Origin: Rhizobium sp. 16-488-2b
GTDB lineage: Bacteria; Pseudomonadota; Alphaproteobacteria; Rhizobiales; Rhizobiaceae
Direction: 5' to 3'
NCBI RefSeq assembly: GCF_017741815.1
Contig: NZ_JAGHMF010000002.1
Coordinates: 144,986 to 208,985 of the forward strand
Length of the DNA stretch: 64,000 bases
The position numbers were made by a program, and so were the translations under genes. Numbering within the stretch: position 1 is the first letter of the stretch; the number at the start of each line of letters is the position of its first letter. A model generated the notes under the pieces. It did no database searches. It saw only the letters and a program-made list of their open reading frames with translations, and was not told the origin of the DNA. Shown in pieces: positions 1 through 8,213 of the stretch.

Positions 1-855
1 GAGTGCGATCTCACCTGCGCGCGCATCGCCGAGGACGAGTATTACATCGTCACCGGCACGGGCTTCGCGACCCATGACTTCGACTGGATAGCCCGCAATA
101 TTCGTGACGACCTGCATGCCGAGCTCGTGGACGTGACGTCCGCCTATTCCGTGCTGGCGCTGATGGGGCCGAATGCGCGCGCGGTGCTGGAAAAGGTCAC
201 AGGCAGCAACGTCTCCAACGCCGCCTTCCCCTTCGGCCGCGTGAAAACCATCGGCATCGCCGGCTGCCCGGTCAGGACGCTCCGCATCACCTATGTCGGC
301 GAGCTCGGCTATGAGCTGCATGTGCCGATCGAATACGCCACGACCGTCTACGACGCGCTGATGGCGGCCGGCGCTCCGCTGCATCTCGTTAATGCCGGCT
401 ACCGCGCGATCGAAAGCTGCCGGCTGGAAAAGGGCTATCGCGCCTGGGGTTCGGATATCGGGCCCGATCACACGCCGATCGAAGCCGGGCTCGGCTGGGC
501 GGTGAAGACGAAGAAGACCACGCCGTTTCGTGGCCGCGAGGCGATCGAGCGGCAGCTGGCATCGGGCGTCAAGAAGATGCTCGCCTGCTTCGTCCCTGAC
601 GATCCCGACGTGGTGCTGCTCGGCCGCGAGACGATCTACCGAGACGGCAAGCGCGTCGGCTGGCTCTCCTCCGGTGGCTTCGGCTACACGGTGGGCAAGC
701 CGATCGGCTATGGCTATGTGCGCAACGCCGAGGGCGTGAGCGAGGAATTCGTGCTGTCGGGCAGCTATGAGCTCGACGTCGCTCGGGTGCGGGTGCCGTG
801 CAAGGTGTCGCTGACGCCGCTCTACGATCCCGAGATGGCACGGGTGAAGGCCTAG
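1..855 (+). CDS. GcvT-type aminomethyltransferase domain protein, 5' truncated (dimethylglycine/sarcosine dehydrogenase-like)
   Basis: The frame is open from base 1 to TAG at 853-855, so 284 C-terminal residues are present and the start lies outside the window. Motifs such as YVGELGYELH, LEKGYRAWG and TPIEAGLGWAVK are typical of the tetrahydrofolate-binding GcvT fold, followed by a GcvT C-terminal barrel (GKPIGYGYV). In rhizobia such domains commonly form the C-terminal half of FAD-dependent dimethylglycine or sarcosine dehydrogenases, which demethylate betaine-derived amines and pass the one-carbon unit to tetrahydrofolate. A free-standing glycine-cleavage T-protein cannot be excluded, because the N-terminal half that would show a FAD domain is missing. 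Confidence 0.8.
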   Translation, partial: ECDLTCARIAEDEYYIVTGTGFATHDFDWIARNIRDDLHAELVDVTSAYSVLALMGPNARAVLEKVTGSNVSNAAFPFGRVKTIGIAGCPVRTLRITYVGELGYELHVPIEYATTVYDALMAAGAPLHLVNAGYRAIESCRLEKGYRAWGSDIGPDHTPIEAGLGWAVKTKKTTPFRGREAIERQLASGVKKMLACFVPDDPDVVLLGRETIYRDGKRVGWLSSGGFGYTVGKPIGYGYVRNAEGVSEEFVLSGSYELDVARVRVPCKVSLTPLYDPEMARVKA

Positions 856-946
856 AGATTTAAGCCATCAGCGAAAAATTCATGCCGCGATTTTCCCCGC
901 CTCGAAATCCCCGCCCTACACTATCGGCGTCCCGTCATCGGATACA

Positions 947-1228
947 CCGGCAGGCGTGCCGGCGAGGCGGGATCGGCGCGGAGCGTGAGGGTAGGACGCA
1001 AAACCTTACGATCCGGGTCCGCGGAAAATGATCTCCCTCCGGTGACGGCGGTATCCCTCGCAAGAGGGGCCGAGTTGAGCCCGGACGTGCCTGTGAGGCA
1101 CACATGGTCTCGTCGCGAAGTTGGGCGAGAAGGCAGAGAGATCGAAGTCGCGGATAAAAACCGCCGAACGGGGCGCTGGGAAGCGCCATATTCTACTTAA
1201 TCAATCGAGGTGATTTCCAGCGCCCCGT
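947..1228 (+). ncRNA. Candidate structured RNA (unidentified)
   Basis: This lies within the 739-base gene-free stretch 856-1594. Successive hairpins can be drawn on the plus strand: 947-952/957-962; 984-990/1004-1010; a long-range stem 1012-1018/1079-1085 enclosing a perfect 5-bp stem closed by a GCAA (GNRA) tetraloop at 1055-1068; 1087-1092/1096-1101; 1108-1114/1124-1130; and a 12-bp stem 1168-1179/1217-1228. GNRA capping on the plus strand suggests that strand is transcribed. I do not recognise a known riboswitch or sRNA family, and no convincing ORF is present. Nothing is evident at 856-946 or 1467-1594. Confidence 0.35.
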
Positions 1229-1328
1229 CCGAGTGAAGTTTGGAATGGTTGAGACACGGGTGAGAAGCCGCGTGGGGTTTTGGTGTGTGGGTGGGATGGG
1301 ATGTGGTGATTGAGAGGTTTTGCCGTGG

Positions 1329-1466
1329 GATACCCCCCTCTGCCTGCCGGCATCTCCCCCCACAGGTGGGGGAGAAGACTCGTGGCGGCCTCTCATGCTA
1401 ATCGTAGCTTCGGCGGTGCCACAGGTTAAGCCCTCCCCCTTGTGGGGAGGGTTGGGAGGGGTCTTC
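1329..1466. repeat. RIME1-type rhizobial intergenic mosaic element (copy 1)
   Basis: It is built of two C-rich palindromic arms separated by a variable middle. The left arm is bounded by ATACCCCCCTCTG with an inner CATCTCCCCCCACAGGTGG; the right arm is CCCTCCCCCTTGTGGGGAGG followed by GGGAGGGGTCTT. The right arm is almost identical to that of the element at 56797-56932, and the left arm matches that at 17374-17529. RIME elements are dispersed, non-coding palindromic repeats described from Rhizobium. This copy sits about 130 bp upstream of recF. Confidence 0.8.
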
Positions 1467-1594
1467 GCCACCAGCACGACGACACCGTCGCTGTGTTGTC
1501 TGATCGTCCACGGCACACCGCCGCTATCGACCCACACCCTTGCCATCCGCGCCCATAGCGCTTAGCTCTCAGCCGTCACGAATCCGGATAAAGC

Positions 1595-2719
1595 ATGCCC
1601 CACAAGGTTTCCCTGTCCCGTCTCAAGCTCACCGACTTTCGCAATTATGCGTCGGCCGGTTTGCAGCTGGATGGCCGGCATGTGGTGTTGGTGGGGGATA
1701 ACGGCGCCGGCAAAACCAATCTGATGGAGGCGGTGTCGTTTCTGTCGCCGGGTCGCGGCATGCGCCGCGCCACCTATGGCGATGTCACCCGCGTCGGCGC
1801 CCATGGTGGTTTTTCGATCTTCGCGGCCCTCGACGGCATGGACGGCGAGGTCGAGATCGGCACCGGGGTCGACGGCAACGACGAGAACACATCCCGCCGC
1901 TTGCGCATCAACGGCACGCCGGCCAGGACCGCCGACGAACTCACCGATCACCTGCGCCTTCTCTGGCTGACGCCGTCGATGGACGGCCTCTTCACCGGCG
2001 GCTCGTCCGAGCGTCGCCGCTTTCTCGATCGCCTCGTACTGTCGCTCGATCCCGCCCATGGCCGCCGGGCCAGCGATTTCGAGCGCGCCATGCGCAGCCG
2101 CAACAAGCTGCTCGACGAGCGCCGCTTCGACCCCTCCTGGCTCTCGGGCATCGAGGAGCAGATGGCCACGCTCGGCATCGCCATGGCTATGGCCCGCCAG
2201 GAGATGCTGGGCCTCCTCGTCCGCCTCATCGAGGAAACCCGTGAGACCTCGCCATTCCCGTCGGCCTCGCTCGATCTCGCCGGCTTCATGGATGGCCAGT
2301 TCGATCGCCCCGCCGTCGATCTCGAGGATGAATATGCAGCACAGCTCGCCGAAAGCCGCTATCGCGACGCCGCCGCCGGCCGCACGCTGGAGGGCCCGCA
2401 CCGCGCCGACCTGCTGGTCCGCCACCGCGACAAGCGCATGGAAGCGGCGCGCTGCTCGACCGGCGAGCAGAAGGCGCTGCTTGTTGGTCTCATCATGGCG
2501 CATGCCCGCCTCGTCGCCAATCTCACCGGCCACGCGCCGATCCTGCTGCTTGACGAGATCGCCGCCCATCTGGACGAAAACAGGCGCGCCGCGCTCTTCG
2601 ATCTGATCGACGCGCCCGGCGGTCAGGCCTTCATGACCGGCACCGACCGCTCGATGTTCTCGGCGCTTGGTGATCGGGCGCAGTTCTTCACCGTTGCCGA
2701 TGGAAAGATATTCGAATGA
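1595..2719 (+). CDS. recF: DNA replication and repair protein RecF
   Basis: A 374-residue SMC-like ATPase that helps load RecA at single-strand gaps together with RecO and RecR (recR is at 16724). The Walker A motif GDNGAGKTN is at residues 34-42, the ABC signature-like STGEQKALL is near 290, and the Walker B ILLLDEIAAHLD is near 320. The length is normal for the family. The ATG at 1595 follows a weak GGATAAAG ribosome binding site. The stop overlaps the moeB start by ATGA (2716-2719), so the two genes are probably translationally coupled. recF is not beside dnaA-dnaN here; the recF-moeB pairing is, from memory, a rhizobial arrangement. Confidence 0.95.
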   Translation: MPHKVSLSRLKLTDFRNYASAGLQLDGRHVVLVGDNGAGKTNLMEAVSFLSPGRGMRRATYGDVTRVGAHGGFSIFAALDGMDGEVEIGTGVDGNDENTSRRLRINGTPARTADELTDHLRLLWLTPSMDGLFTGGSSERRRFLDRLVLSLDPAHGRRASDFERAMRSRNKLLDERRFDPSWLSGIEEQMATLGIAMAMARQEMLGLLVRLIEETRETSPFPSASLDLAGFMDGQFDRPAVDLEDEYAAQLAESRYRDAAAGRTLEGPHRADLLVRHRDKRMEAARCSTGEQKALLVGLIMAHARLVANLTGHAPILLLDEIAAHLDENRRAALFDLIDAPGGQAFMTGTDRSMFSALGDRAQFFTVADGKIFE

Positions 2720-3543
2720 CCGACACTTTCCCCGCCGCCAAGGGCCATGCTAGCATCGCGCCCATGGAACCGTTGAGCCCGGAAGAAATCGCCCGCTACC
2801 AGCGCCACATCCTGCTGCCTGAGATCGGCGGCGCCGGCCAGCAGAAGCTGAAGGCAGCGCGTGTGCTTGTTATCGGCGCCGGCGGCCTCGGCGCCCCCAT
2901 CCTGCAATATCTCGCGGCAGCCGGCGTCGGCACGCTCGGCATTTCCGACGACGACCGTGTATCGCTCTCCAATCTGCAGCGGCAGGTCATCCACGATTCC
3001 GGCACGATCGGCGAATTGAAGACGGAAAGTGCGGCCTTCGCCATCGCAAGGCTCAATCCGCATGTCCGCGTTATCCGCTTCGAGGAGCGCTTCTCCGCAG
3101 ACAGCGCCCGCCGGCATCTCTCCGGCTTCGATCTCGTCATCGACGGTTCGGACAATTTCGACACGCGCTACACCGCGGCCGATGCGGCGGAAGCGGCACA
3201 GTTGCCACTGGTGACCGGCGCCGTCGGCCGCTTCGATGGCTCGGTCACCGTGCTGAAGCCCTATGAGACAACAGCCGATGGCGTGCTCAATCCCACTTAC
3301 CGCGACCTCTTCCCGGAAAAGCCGCCGGAGGGCCTGATCCCAGTCTGCGCCGAGACCGGCGTTATCGGCGCGCTCACCGGCGTCATCGGCACGCTGATGG
3401 CGATGGAGGCGATCAAGGTGATCACCGGCACCGGCGAGCCGCTGGTCGGCCGCCTGCTGCTCTATGATGCCCTTGCGGCGCGCTTCGACACCATCCGCTA
3501 CAAGCGTCGGCGCGCCCGACAGAGCCAAAGCCAGGCATCGTGA
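2716..3543 (+). CDS. moeB: HesA/MoeB/ThiF family adenylyltransferase (molybdopterin synthase or ThiS activating)
   Basis: A 275-residue E1-like enzyme that adenylates the C-terminal glycine of a small sulfur carrier (MoaD or ThiS) for molybdopterin or thiamine synthesis. The nucleotide-binding loop VIGAGGLGAP is near residues 52-61, followed by ISDDDRVSLSNLQRQ. The end GTLMAMEAIKVITG is characteristic of the family. The paired zinc-binding CxxC motifs of E. coli MoeB are absent; only a single Cys (PVCAETG) lies in that region, and there is no rhodanese domain. The start at 2716 has a GGAAAG site 8 nt upstream and overlaps the recF stop. An internal ATG at 2764 is an alternative. Confidence 0.85.
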   Translation: MTDTFPAAKGHASIAPMEPLSPEEIARYQRHILLPEIGGAGQQKLKAARVLVIGAGGLGAPILQYLAAAGVGTLGISDDDRVSLSNLQRQVIHDSGTIGELKTESAAFAIARLNPHVRVIRFEERFSADSARRHLSGFDLVIDGSDNFDTRYTAADAAEAAQLPLVTGAVGRFDGSVTVLKPYETTADGVLNPTYRDLFPEKPPEGLIPVCAETGVIGALTGVIGTLMAMEAIKVITGTGEPLVGRLLLYDALAARFDTIRYKRRRARQSQSQAS

Positions 3544-4013
3544 CCATCCTTCGTCTGGATTCCGGTTTCTCCCGCTGGGACGAGCTTCTCGCGCTCATCC
3601 TGTCGTCCTTCGCCTACATGAACGACCGCATCGATCCGCCATCCTCGGCGCTCGGGCTGACGGCCGAATCGCTGGCCGCCAAGGCGCAAGCCGAGATCGC
3701 CTATGTCGTTACCGAAGAGGGCGCGCTTGTCGGCTGCATCTTCCTGCGGCCGGAAGCGGATTGCCTCTATGTCGGCAAGCTGGCGGTGGCGCCGGCTGCC
3801 GAGCGGCGCGGCATCGGTAGGCGGCTACTTGGCATTGCGGAGGACATGGCGCGCACACTTTCGCTGCCGGCGCTGCGGTTGGAAACACGCATCGAGCTCA
3901 CCGAAAACCACGCCGTCTTCGGCCGCTGGGGCTTCGAGAAGACCGCCGAGAACGCCCATCCGGGCTTCACCCGCACCACATCCATAGAGATGCGCAAGCA
4001 TCTCGCTTCTTAG
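3540..4013 (+). CDS. GNAT family N-acetyltransferase
   Basis: 157 residues with a full GNAT core: LYVGKLAVAP (beta 4) followed by the acetyl-CoA loop ERRGIGRRLL near residues 90-100, and a C-terminal ENHAVFGRWGFEKT motif. The substrate is unknown. The GTG start at 3540 overlaps the moeB TGA, so it is the third gene of a tight recF-moeB-GNAT operon. Its stop overlaps the convergent dehydrogenase stop by a few bases. Confidence 0.85.
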   Translation: MTILRLDSGFSRWDELLALILSSFAYMNDRIDPPSSALGLTAESLAAKAQAEIAYVVTEEGALVGCIFLRPEADCLYVGKLAVAPAAERRGIGRRLLGIAEDMARTLSLPALRLETRIELTENHAVFGRWGFEKTAENAHPGFTRTTSIEMRKHLAS

Positions 4014-5011
4014 CGCCCCGGCAGCACCCGGTTCGGTGGGCGGTGGCCGTCCATGAAGGCGCGGATGTTGATGATCACCTTGTCGCCCATGTCGATACGG
4101 CCCTCGATCGTGGCCGAGCTCATATGCGGCAAAAGCACCACCTTGCCCTCGTTGGCGAGCTTGATCAGCTTCGGATTGACCGCCGGCTCGTTCTCGAACA
4201 CGTCGAGCCCGGCGCCGGCAAGCCTGCCCTCCCTGAGCGATTTGATGAGCGCCGCCTCGTCGATCACGTCGCCGCGCGCCGTGTTGACGAGATAGGCCGT
4301 CGGCTGCAGCAGCGCCAGGCGCCGCGCCGAAAGCAGATGGAAAGTCGCCGGCGTCGACGGGCAGTTGACCGAGACGATGTCGACGCGCGCCAGCATCTGG
4401 TCGAGGCTTTCCCAGTATGTCGCCTCGAGCTCGTCTTCCGTCGTCGCCGTCACCCGCTTGCGGTTGTGATAATGAATGGAGAGGCCGAAAGCCTTGGCAC
4501 GGCGGGCAACGGCGGTGCCGATCCGGCCCATGCCGACAATGCCGATCCGCTTGCCGTGAATGCGCCGTCCGAGCATCCAGGTGGGCGACCATCCGGCCCA
4601 TTCGCCGGGCCGGTCGGTTAGCACGCGCGCACCTTCGCCCAGCCGGCGCGGCACGGCGAGGATCAGCGCCATGGTCATGTCGGCGGTATCTTCGGTCAGG
4701 ACATTCGGCGTGTTGGTGACGGTAATCCCCTTGCGGGCCGCCGCCTCCACGTCGATGTGGTCGGTGCCGTTGGAGAAGCTGGCGATCAGCTTCAGTTGCG
4801 GCCCGGCCTCGTCGATCAGCGCCGCGTCGATCCGGTCGGTCACCGTCGGCACCAGCACGTCGGCGCTCTTCATCGCAGCCGCCAGCTGGGCCGTGGTGCG
4901 CGGCGTGTCGTCGATGTTGAGCTCGGCGTCGAACAATTCGCGCATGCGCGTTTCGACGGCATCCGGCAGCTTGCGGGTAATGTAGACCTTCGTTTTTTTC
5001 TTTGTCGTCAT
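4010..5011 (-). CDS. D-isomer-specific 2-hydroxyacid dehydrogenase (glyoxylate/hydroxypyruvate reductase-like)
   Basis: A 333-residue NAD(P)-dependent dehydrogenase reducing 2-oxoacids such as glyoxylate or hydroxypyruvate. The Rossmann motif GIVGMGRIGTAVARR is in the middle, and the catalytic Arg sits in VNTARGDVIDE. The catalytic Glu region (GLDVFENEP) and the catalytic His in LLPHMSSAT follow in the expected order. The N-terminus MTTKKKTK is Lys-rich. It is transcribed convergently to recF-moeB-GNAT and divergently from the SH3 gene at 5194. The exact substrate cannot be read from the sequence. Confidence 0.9.
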   Translation of the reverse strand: MTTKKKTKVYITRKLPDAVETRMRELFDAELNIDDTPRTTAQLAAAMKSADVLVPTVTDRIDAALIDEAGPQLKLIASFSNGTDHIDVEAAARKGITVTNTPNVLTEDTADMTMALILAVPRRLGEGARVLTDRPGEWAGWSPTWMLGRRIHGKRIGIVGMGRIGTAVARRAKAFGLSIHYHNRKRVTATTEDELEATYWESLDQMLARVDIVSVNCPSTPATFHLLSARRLALLQPTAYLVNTARGDVIDEAALIKSLREGRLAGAGLDVFENEPAVNPKLIKLANEGKVVLLPHMSSATIEGRIDMGDKVIINIRAFMDGHRPPNRVLPGR

Positions 5012-5193
5012 ATCCTGGAGCTGCTGCCTTGTTCAGAGGTCCTTAACCAAGACGCGGGATAATTTTCCCGTTCCGGGGAATTTCTACCAGACCCGTACGC
5101 GAAGACAAACAAAACTCGTTGAGCGTGCGTGGAATGTCGAGGTCCGGAAATCAGGCGGAGGAACCGCCTGGGTTTTAGCGAACGGAAATCGTC

Positions 5194-5733
5194 ATGCGCA
5201 GCACAGTCCTGAAATCATGCCTCGCCCTCGCGTTGGGCTTTGTGCTTTCGGCCGGCACCGCCGAGCTTGGCTATGCCCAGGCGGCGAAGGGTCCGAGCGG
5301 CCTGCCGCTGCCGCGCTTCGTCACGCTGAAATCCAAGCGCGTCAACCTGCGCATCGGCCCCGGCACCGATTATGCCGCGTCGTGGATGTATCTGAAAGCC
5401 GGCCTGCCGGTGGAAATCATCCAGGAATATGACAACTGGCGCCAGGTGCGCGATGCCGATGGCACCGAGGGCTGGGTCAACCAGTCGCTGCTGTCTGGTT
5501 CCCGCGCCGCAATTGCCGCTCCCTGGATGAAGGGCAAGGGCAAGAGCGTCTTCGTCAACGTGCGCCGCGAGGCCCAGCCGTCCGCGACCGTCGTCGCCAA
5601 GCTGGAGCCCGGTGTGATGATGAACATCGGCGAATGCACCGGCGACTGGTGCCTCGCCAAGATCGACGGCGCCGAAGGCTGGGTGGCGCAGTCGGAAATC
5701 TGGGGCGCCTATCCCGGAGAGGCCTTCAAATAA
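5194..5733 (+). CDS. Exported SH3-domain protein
   Basis: 179 residues with a Sec signal peptide (basic MRSTVLKS, hydrophobic core, cleavage near residue 30 after YAQA). Two bacterial SH3-type repeats follow. The first has VNLRIGPGTDYA and EGWVNQSLL (about residues 45-100); the second has VFVNVRREAQPSA and EGWVAQSEIWG (about 110-172). Such repeats usually bind cell-wall or protein ligands in the periplasm. Two cysteines (ECTGDWC) may form a disulfide. It is monocistronic and ends at a perfect hairpin. Confidence 0.85.
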   Translation: MRSTVLKSCLALALGFVLSAGTAELGYAQAAKGPSGLPLPRFVTLKSKRVNLRIGPGTDYAASWMYLKAGLPVEIIQEYDNWRQVRDADGTEGWVNQSLLSGSRAAIAAPWMKGKGKSVFVNVRREAQPSATVVAKLEPGVMMNIGECTGDWCLAKIDGAEGWVAQSEIWGAYPGEAFK

Positions 5734-5735
5734 GA

Positions 5736-5761
5736 GAAGCCTTCGACGGATCGAAGGCTTC
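5736..5761. terminator. Bidirectional hairpin terminator
   Basis: A perfect 11-bp stem (5736-5746 with 5751-5761) with a 4-base loop sits between the convergent SH3 and adenosine kinase genes. There is no clear T-tract. Confidence 0.6.
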
Positions 5762-5787
5762 CAGGTCAGCAAAAGGTAAGTCAGGCC

Positions 5788-6780
5788 TTAGAGAAGACCC
5801 GCCTGCTTGCCGGCCTCGGTGAGCGACTTCATCGGACGCGGTCCGATCTGCTGGATGACGATGCCGGCCGCCAGGCAGCCAAGCTTGCCGCAATCCTCGA
5901 GCGTCCGCCCCTGCGTGTAGCCATAGAGGAAACCCGCCGCGAACAGATCGCCGGCGCCGGTCGTGTCGACAAGCTCCTTGATCTCGATGGCGCTGACATA
6001 GAAGCGCTCGCTGCCCTTCAAGATGACGGCACCCTCTTCGCTCATCGTCACCGCGGCGATCTTGCAATCCTGCGCGATCTTGACGAGCGCCTCTTCGAAA
6101 TCCTCGGTCTCGTAAAGCGCCAGTGCCTCCTGCTTGTTGGCGAAAACGATGTCGACGGTGCCTGTCCGCATCAGGTCGAGAAACTCGTCGCGATAGCGGC
6201 CGACGCAGAAGCTGTCGGAGAGCGTCATCGACATTTCGCGGCCGTTCTCATGGGCGATGCGGGCGCAATCGCGGATCGCTTCCTTGGCGCGCGGCGGATC
6301 CCAGAGATAGCCTTCGAAATAGGTCACCTTCGACTGCGCCACGACCTCGGGCTCGACATCCTCGGGTCCGAGTTCGACGCAGGCGCCGAGATAGGTGTTC
6401 ATCGAGCGCTCGCCATCCTCGGTCACGAAGATCATCGAGCGGGCGGTCGGCGGGAACTTGCCCTTCGGCTGCGTCTGGTAGTGCACGCCCTGGGCGCGGA
6501 TGTCATGCGCGAAGATCTCGCCGAGCTGGTCTTCCGCGACCTTGCCGAAATAGGCGGCCTTGCCGCCGAAATTGGCGATACCGGCCGCCGTGTTGCCGGC
6601 GCTGCCGCCCGAGGCTTCCAGCGCCGGGCCCATGTGATTGTAGAGCAGTTCGGCGCGCTCGGCATCGATCAGGTTCATCGCTGCCTTGGTGATCTTGTGA
6701 TCAATGAGGAACTGGTCGTCGCAACGCGCGATAATATCGACGATGGCGTTGCCGACAGTCAGTACATCGAATTTGGTCAT
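5788..6780 (-). CDS. Adenosine kinase (PfkB/ribokinase family)
   Basis: 330 residues. It phosphorylates adenosine (or a related nucleoside/sugar) with ATP in purine salvage. The N-terminal PfkB signature contains GGSAGNTAAGIANFGG, and the C-terminal signature DTTGAGDLFAAGF is at residues 272-284, with Asp278 as the expected catalytic base. The overall architecture matches proteins usually annotated as adenosine kinase in rhizobia. Substrate choice within PfkB is hard to judge from sequence, so ribokinase-type activity remains possible. It stands alone on the minus strand. Confidence 0.85.
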   Translation of the reverse strand: MTKFDVLTVGNAIVDIIARCDDQFLIDHKITKAAMNLIDAERAELLYNHMGPALEASGGSAGNTAAGIANFGGKAAYFGKVAEDQLGEIFAHDIRAQGVHYQTQPKGKFPPTARSMIFVTEDGERSMNTYLGACVELGPEDVEPEVVAQSKVTYFEGYLWDPPRAKEAIRDCARIAHENGREMSMTLSDSFCVGRYRDEFLDLMRTGTVDIVFANKQEALALYETEDFEEALVKIAQDCKIAAVTMSEEGAVILKGSERFYVSAIEIKELVDTTGAGDLFAAGFLYGYTQGRTLEDCGKLGCLAAGIVIQQIGPRPMKSLTEAGKQAGLL

Positions 6781-6923
6781 GAAATGGGAGGTCCCGGTTT
6801 TGGTGATAGCCGGTAGTCGGTCTTAGCGGATTTTCAGCCCATGGGAAGCAGAAATGCCGGATTTGCGGCCAATCCTTTCGCAAAAATGCCGCGCGGACGT
6901 CATTCGCCTGTCATTTTGGCTGG

Positions 6924-7086
6924 CTATATCTCTCATCAACAAGATCGGCATGGGCGGATTTAGGGCAGTCGCCGATCGAGAAGGGCCCGATAAATAAAAT
7001 CATGCCCTTCGACGATACCGGTGCGACGCTGACCACGGATGAACTGGCAGCATGACCAACCGGCAATCCGGCAAGACCGGATGCGG
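6924..7086 (+). other. Candidate short transcript region with 17-codon ORF
   Basis: This is part of the 429-base gap 6781-7209. A CTATAT -10-like hexamer at 6924-6929 (weak -35) precedes a 17-codon ORF at 7001-7054 beginning MPFDDTGATLT. A strong plus-strand terminator follows at 7087-7113. No plus-strand gene lies upstream, because adenosine kinase reads away. It could be a small RNA, a small peptide gene or an attenuated leader of the AEC permease gene. Nothing else is evident in the gap. Confidence 0.3.
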
Positions 7087-7113
7087 AAAAGCGGGCCGAA
7101 CCCCGCTTTTTTT
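7087..7113 (+). terminator. Rho-independent terminator upstream of the AEC permease gene
   Basis: AAAAGCGGG pairs with CCCGCTTTT across a short loop and is followed by a run of seven T. It lies 97 bases upstream of the permease start, on the same strand. Confidence 0.75.
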
Positions 7114-7209
7114 GCGTTTGCGCCAAGGCTCGATGTCATTCCGGTTTGTCAGCGCGAACGGTTTGCTGTTAGACCTTTGATATTCCATGCAATAGGCAAT
7201 CCGTCCCCG

Positions 7210-8154
7210 ATGTCCGCCATCTTTCTCGACGTTCTTCCCATCTTCGTGATGATCCTCATCGGTTGGCTGATCGTCAAAGTGGGATTGATGAAGGCGGAGG
7301 TCGGCGATGCCTTGAGCGACTTCGTCTTCAAGATCGCCGTGCCTTTGCTGCTCTTCCGCACCATCGCCGAAGCGGACTTCAAGGGCGCGTCGCCCTTCCG
7401 GCTCTGGATCGCCTATTTCTCCGGCGTCGCCATCACCTGGACCGCCGCTCATATCGCCGCCACGCGTTTTTTCGGCCGCGATGACCGCATCGGCGTGCTC
7501 GCCGGCGTTTCGTCGGCCTTTGCCAACACCATCTTCATCGGTCTGCCGCTCGTCCAGCGCACTGTCGGCGACAAGGGCCTCGTGCCGCTGTCGATCCTGA
7601 TCGCCGTGCACCTGCCTGTTATGATGATCATCGGCACCATTCTGATGGAGCGCGCCGAGCACAAGATCGCCGGTGGCAAGGGCCGCAGCATCGTCGCGGT
7701 GTTGCGCCAGATCGCCAGCAATCTCGTGCGCAATCCGCTGGTCATCGGGCTCGCCGGCGGCGCCCTCATGCATCTGCTCGGCTGGACGATGCCGATGCCG
7801 GTCGAACTGGTGGTCGATCAGATCGCCGGCGTATCCGGCCCCGTCGCCCTGATCTCGCTCGGCATGGCGCTGCAGCAATACGGCACCTCGGGCAATGTGG
7901 GCATCGCCAGCGTCACCTCCGCCTTCAAGCTGCTGCTCTTGCCTGCCTGCGTCTGGACGACCAGCCATCTGCTCGGTCTGGAAAGCGATTGGACGGCGGC
8001 ACTCGTGTTGATCTCGGCGGTTCCGACAGGCGTCAACGCCTGGCTGATCGCCAATCGCTTCGGCGTCGGCCATAGCCTCGCCGCCTCGACGATCACGCTG
8101 ACGACGGCACTCGGCGCCATCACAGTTTCCTTTTGGGCCTACCTGCTCGGATAA
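7210..8154 (+). CDS. AEC (auxin efflux carrier) family permease
   Basis: A 314-residue inner-membrane protein with about ten hydrophobic segments in the two-bundle pattern of AEC carriers. It starts MSAIFLDVLPIFVMILIGW and has a mid-protein hydrophilic linker (KGRSIVAVLRQIASN). The end matches the family (GVNAWLIANRF). Bacterial AEC proteins export or import small organic acids such as malate or malonate; the substrate is not predictable here. I chose the ATG at 7210 because the longer upstream frame runs through a terminator and lacks membrane-protein character. Confidence 0.85.
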   Translation: MSAIFLDVLPIFVMILIGWLIVKVGLMKAEVGDALSDFVFKIAVPLLLFRTIAEADFKGASPFRLWIAYFSGVAITWTAAHIAATRFFGRDDRIGVLAGVSSAFANTIFIGLPLVQRTVGDKGLVPLSILIAVHLPVMMIIGTILMERAEHKIAGGKGRSIVAVLRQIASNLVRNPLVIGLAGGALMHLLGWTMPMPVELVVDQIAGVSGPVALISLGMALQQYGTSGNVGIASVTSAFKLLLLPACVWTTSHLLGLESDWTAALVLISAVPTGVNAWLIANRFGVGHSLAASTITLTTALGAITVSFWAYLLG

Positions 8155-8166
8155 CACGCATGAAAA

Positions 8167-8188
8167 AGCCCGGCGCATCGGCCGGGCT
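8167..8188. terminator. Bidirectional terminator between AEC permease and cytochrome c genes
   Basis: An 8-bp GC stem AGCCCGGC/GCCGGGCT with a 6-base loop. It is preceded by AAAAA on the plus strand, which supplies a T-tract for minus-strand transcripts. Confidence 0.75.
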
Positions 8189-8213
8189 CAAACGTATTCA
8201 GATCTGTCCGAAC

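Noticed and set aside
984..1018. GGACGCAAAACC, resembling the core of a c-di-GMP-I riboswitch
   Set aside because: The other conserved GEMM segments and tetraloop-receptor layout are missing and no gene is positioned for control.
1193..1546. Minus-strand open frame across the first RIME
   Set aside because: It runs through the repeat palindromes, and the composition is that of the repeat, not of a protein.
7001..7054. Amino-acid attenuator leader peptide
   Set aside because: The 17-codon ORF has no run of a single regulatory amino acid.
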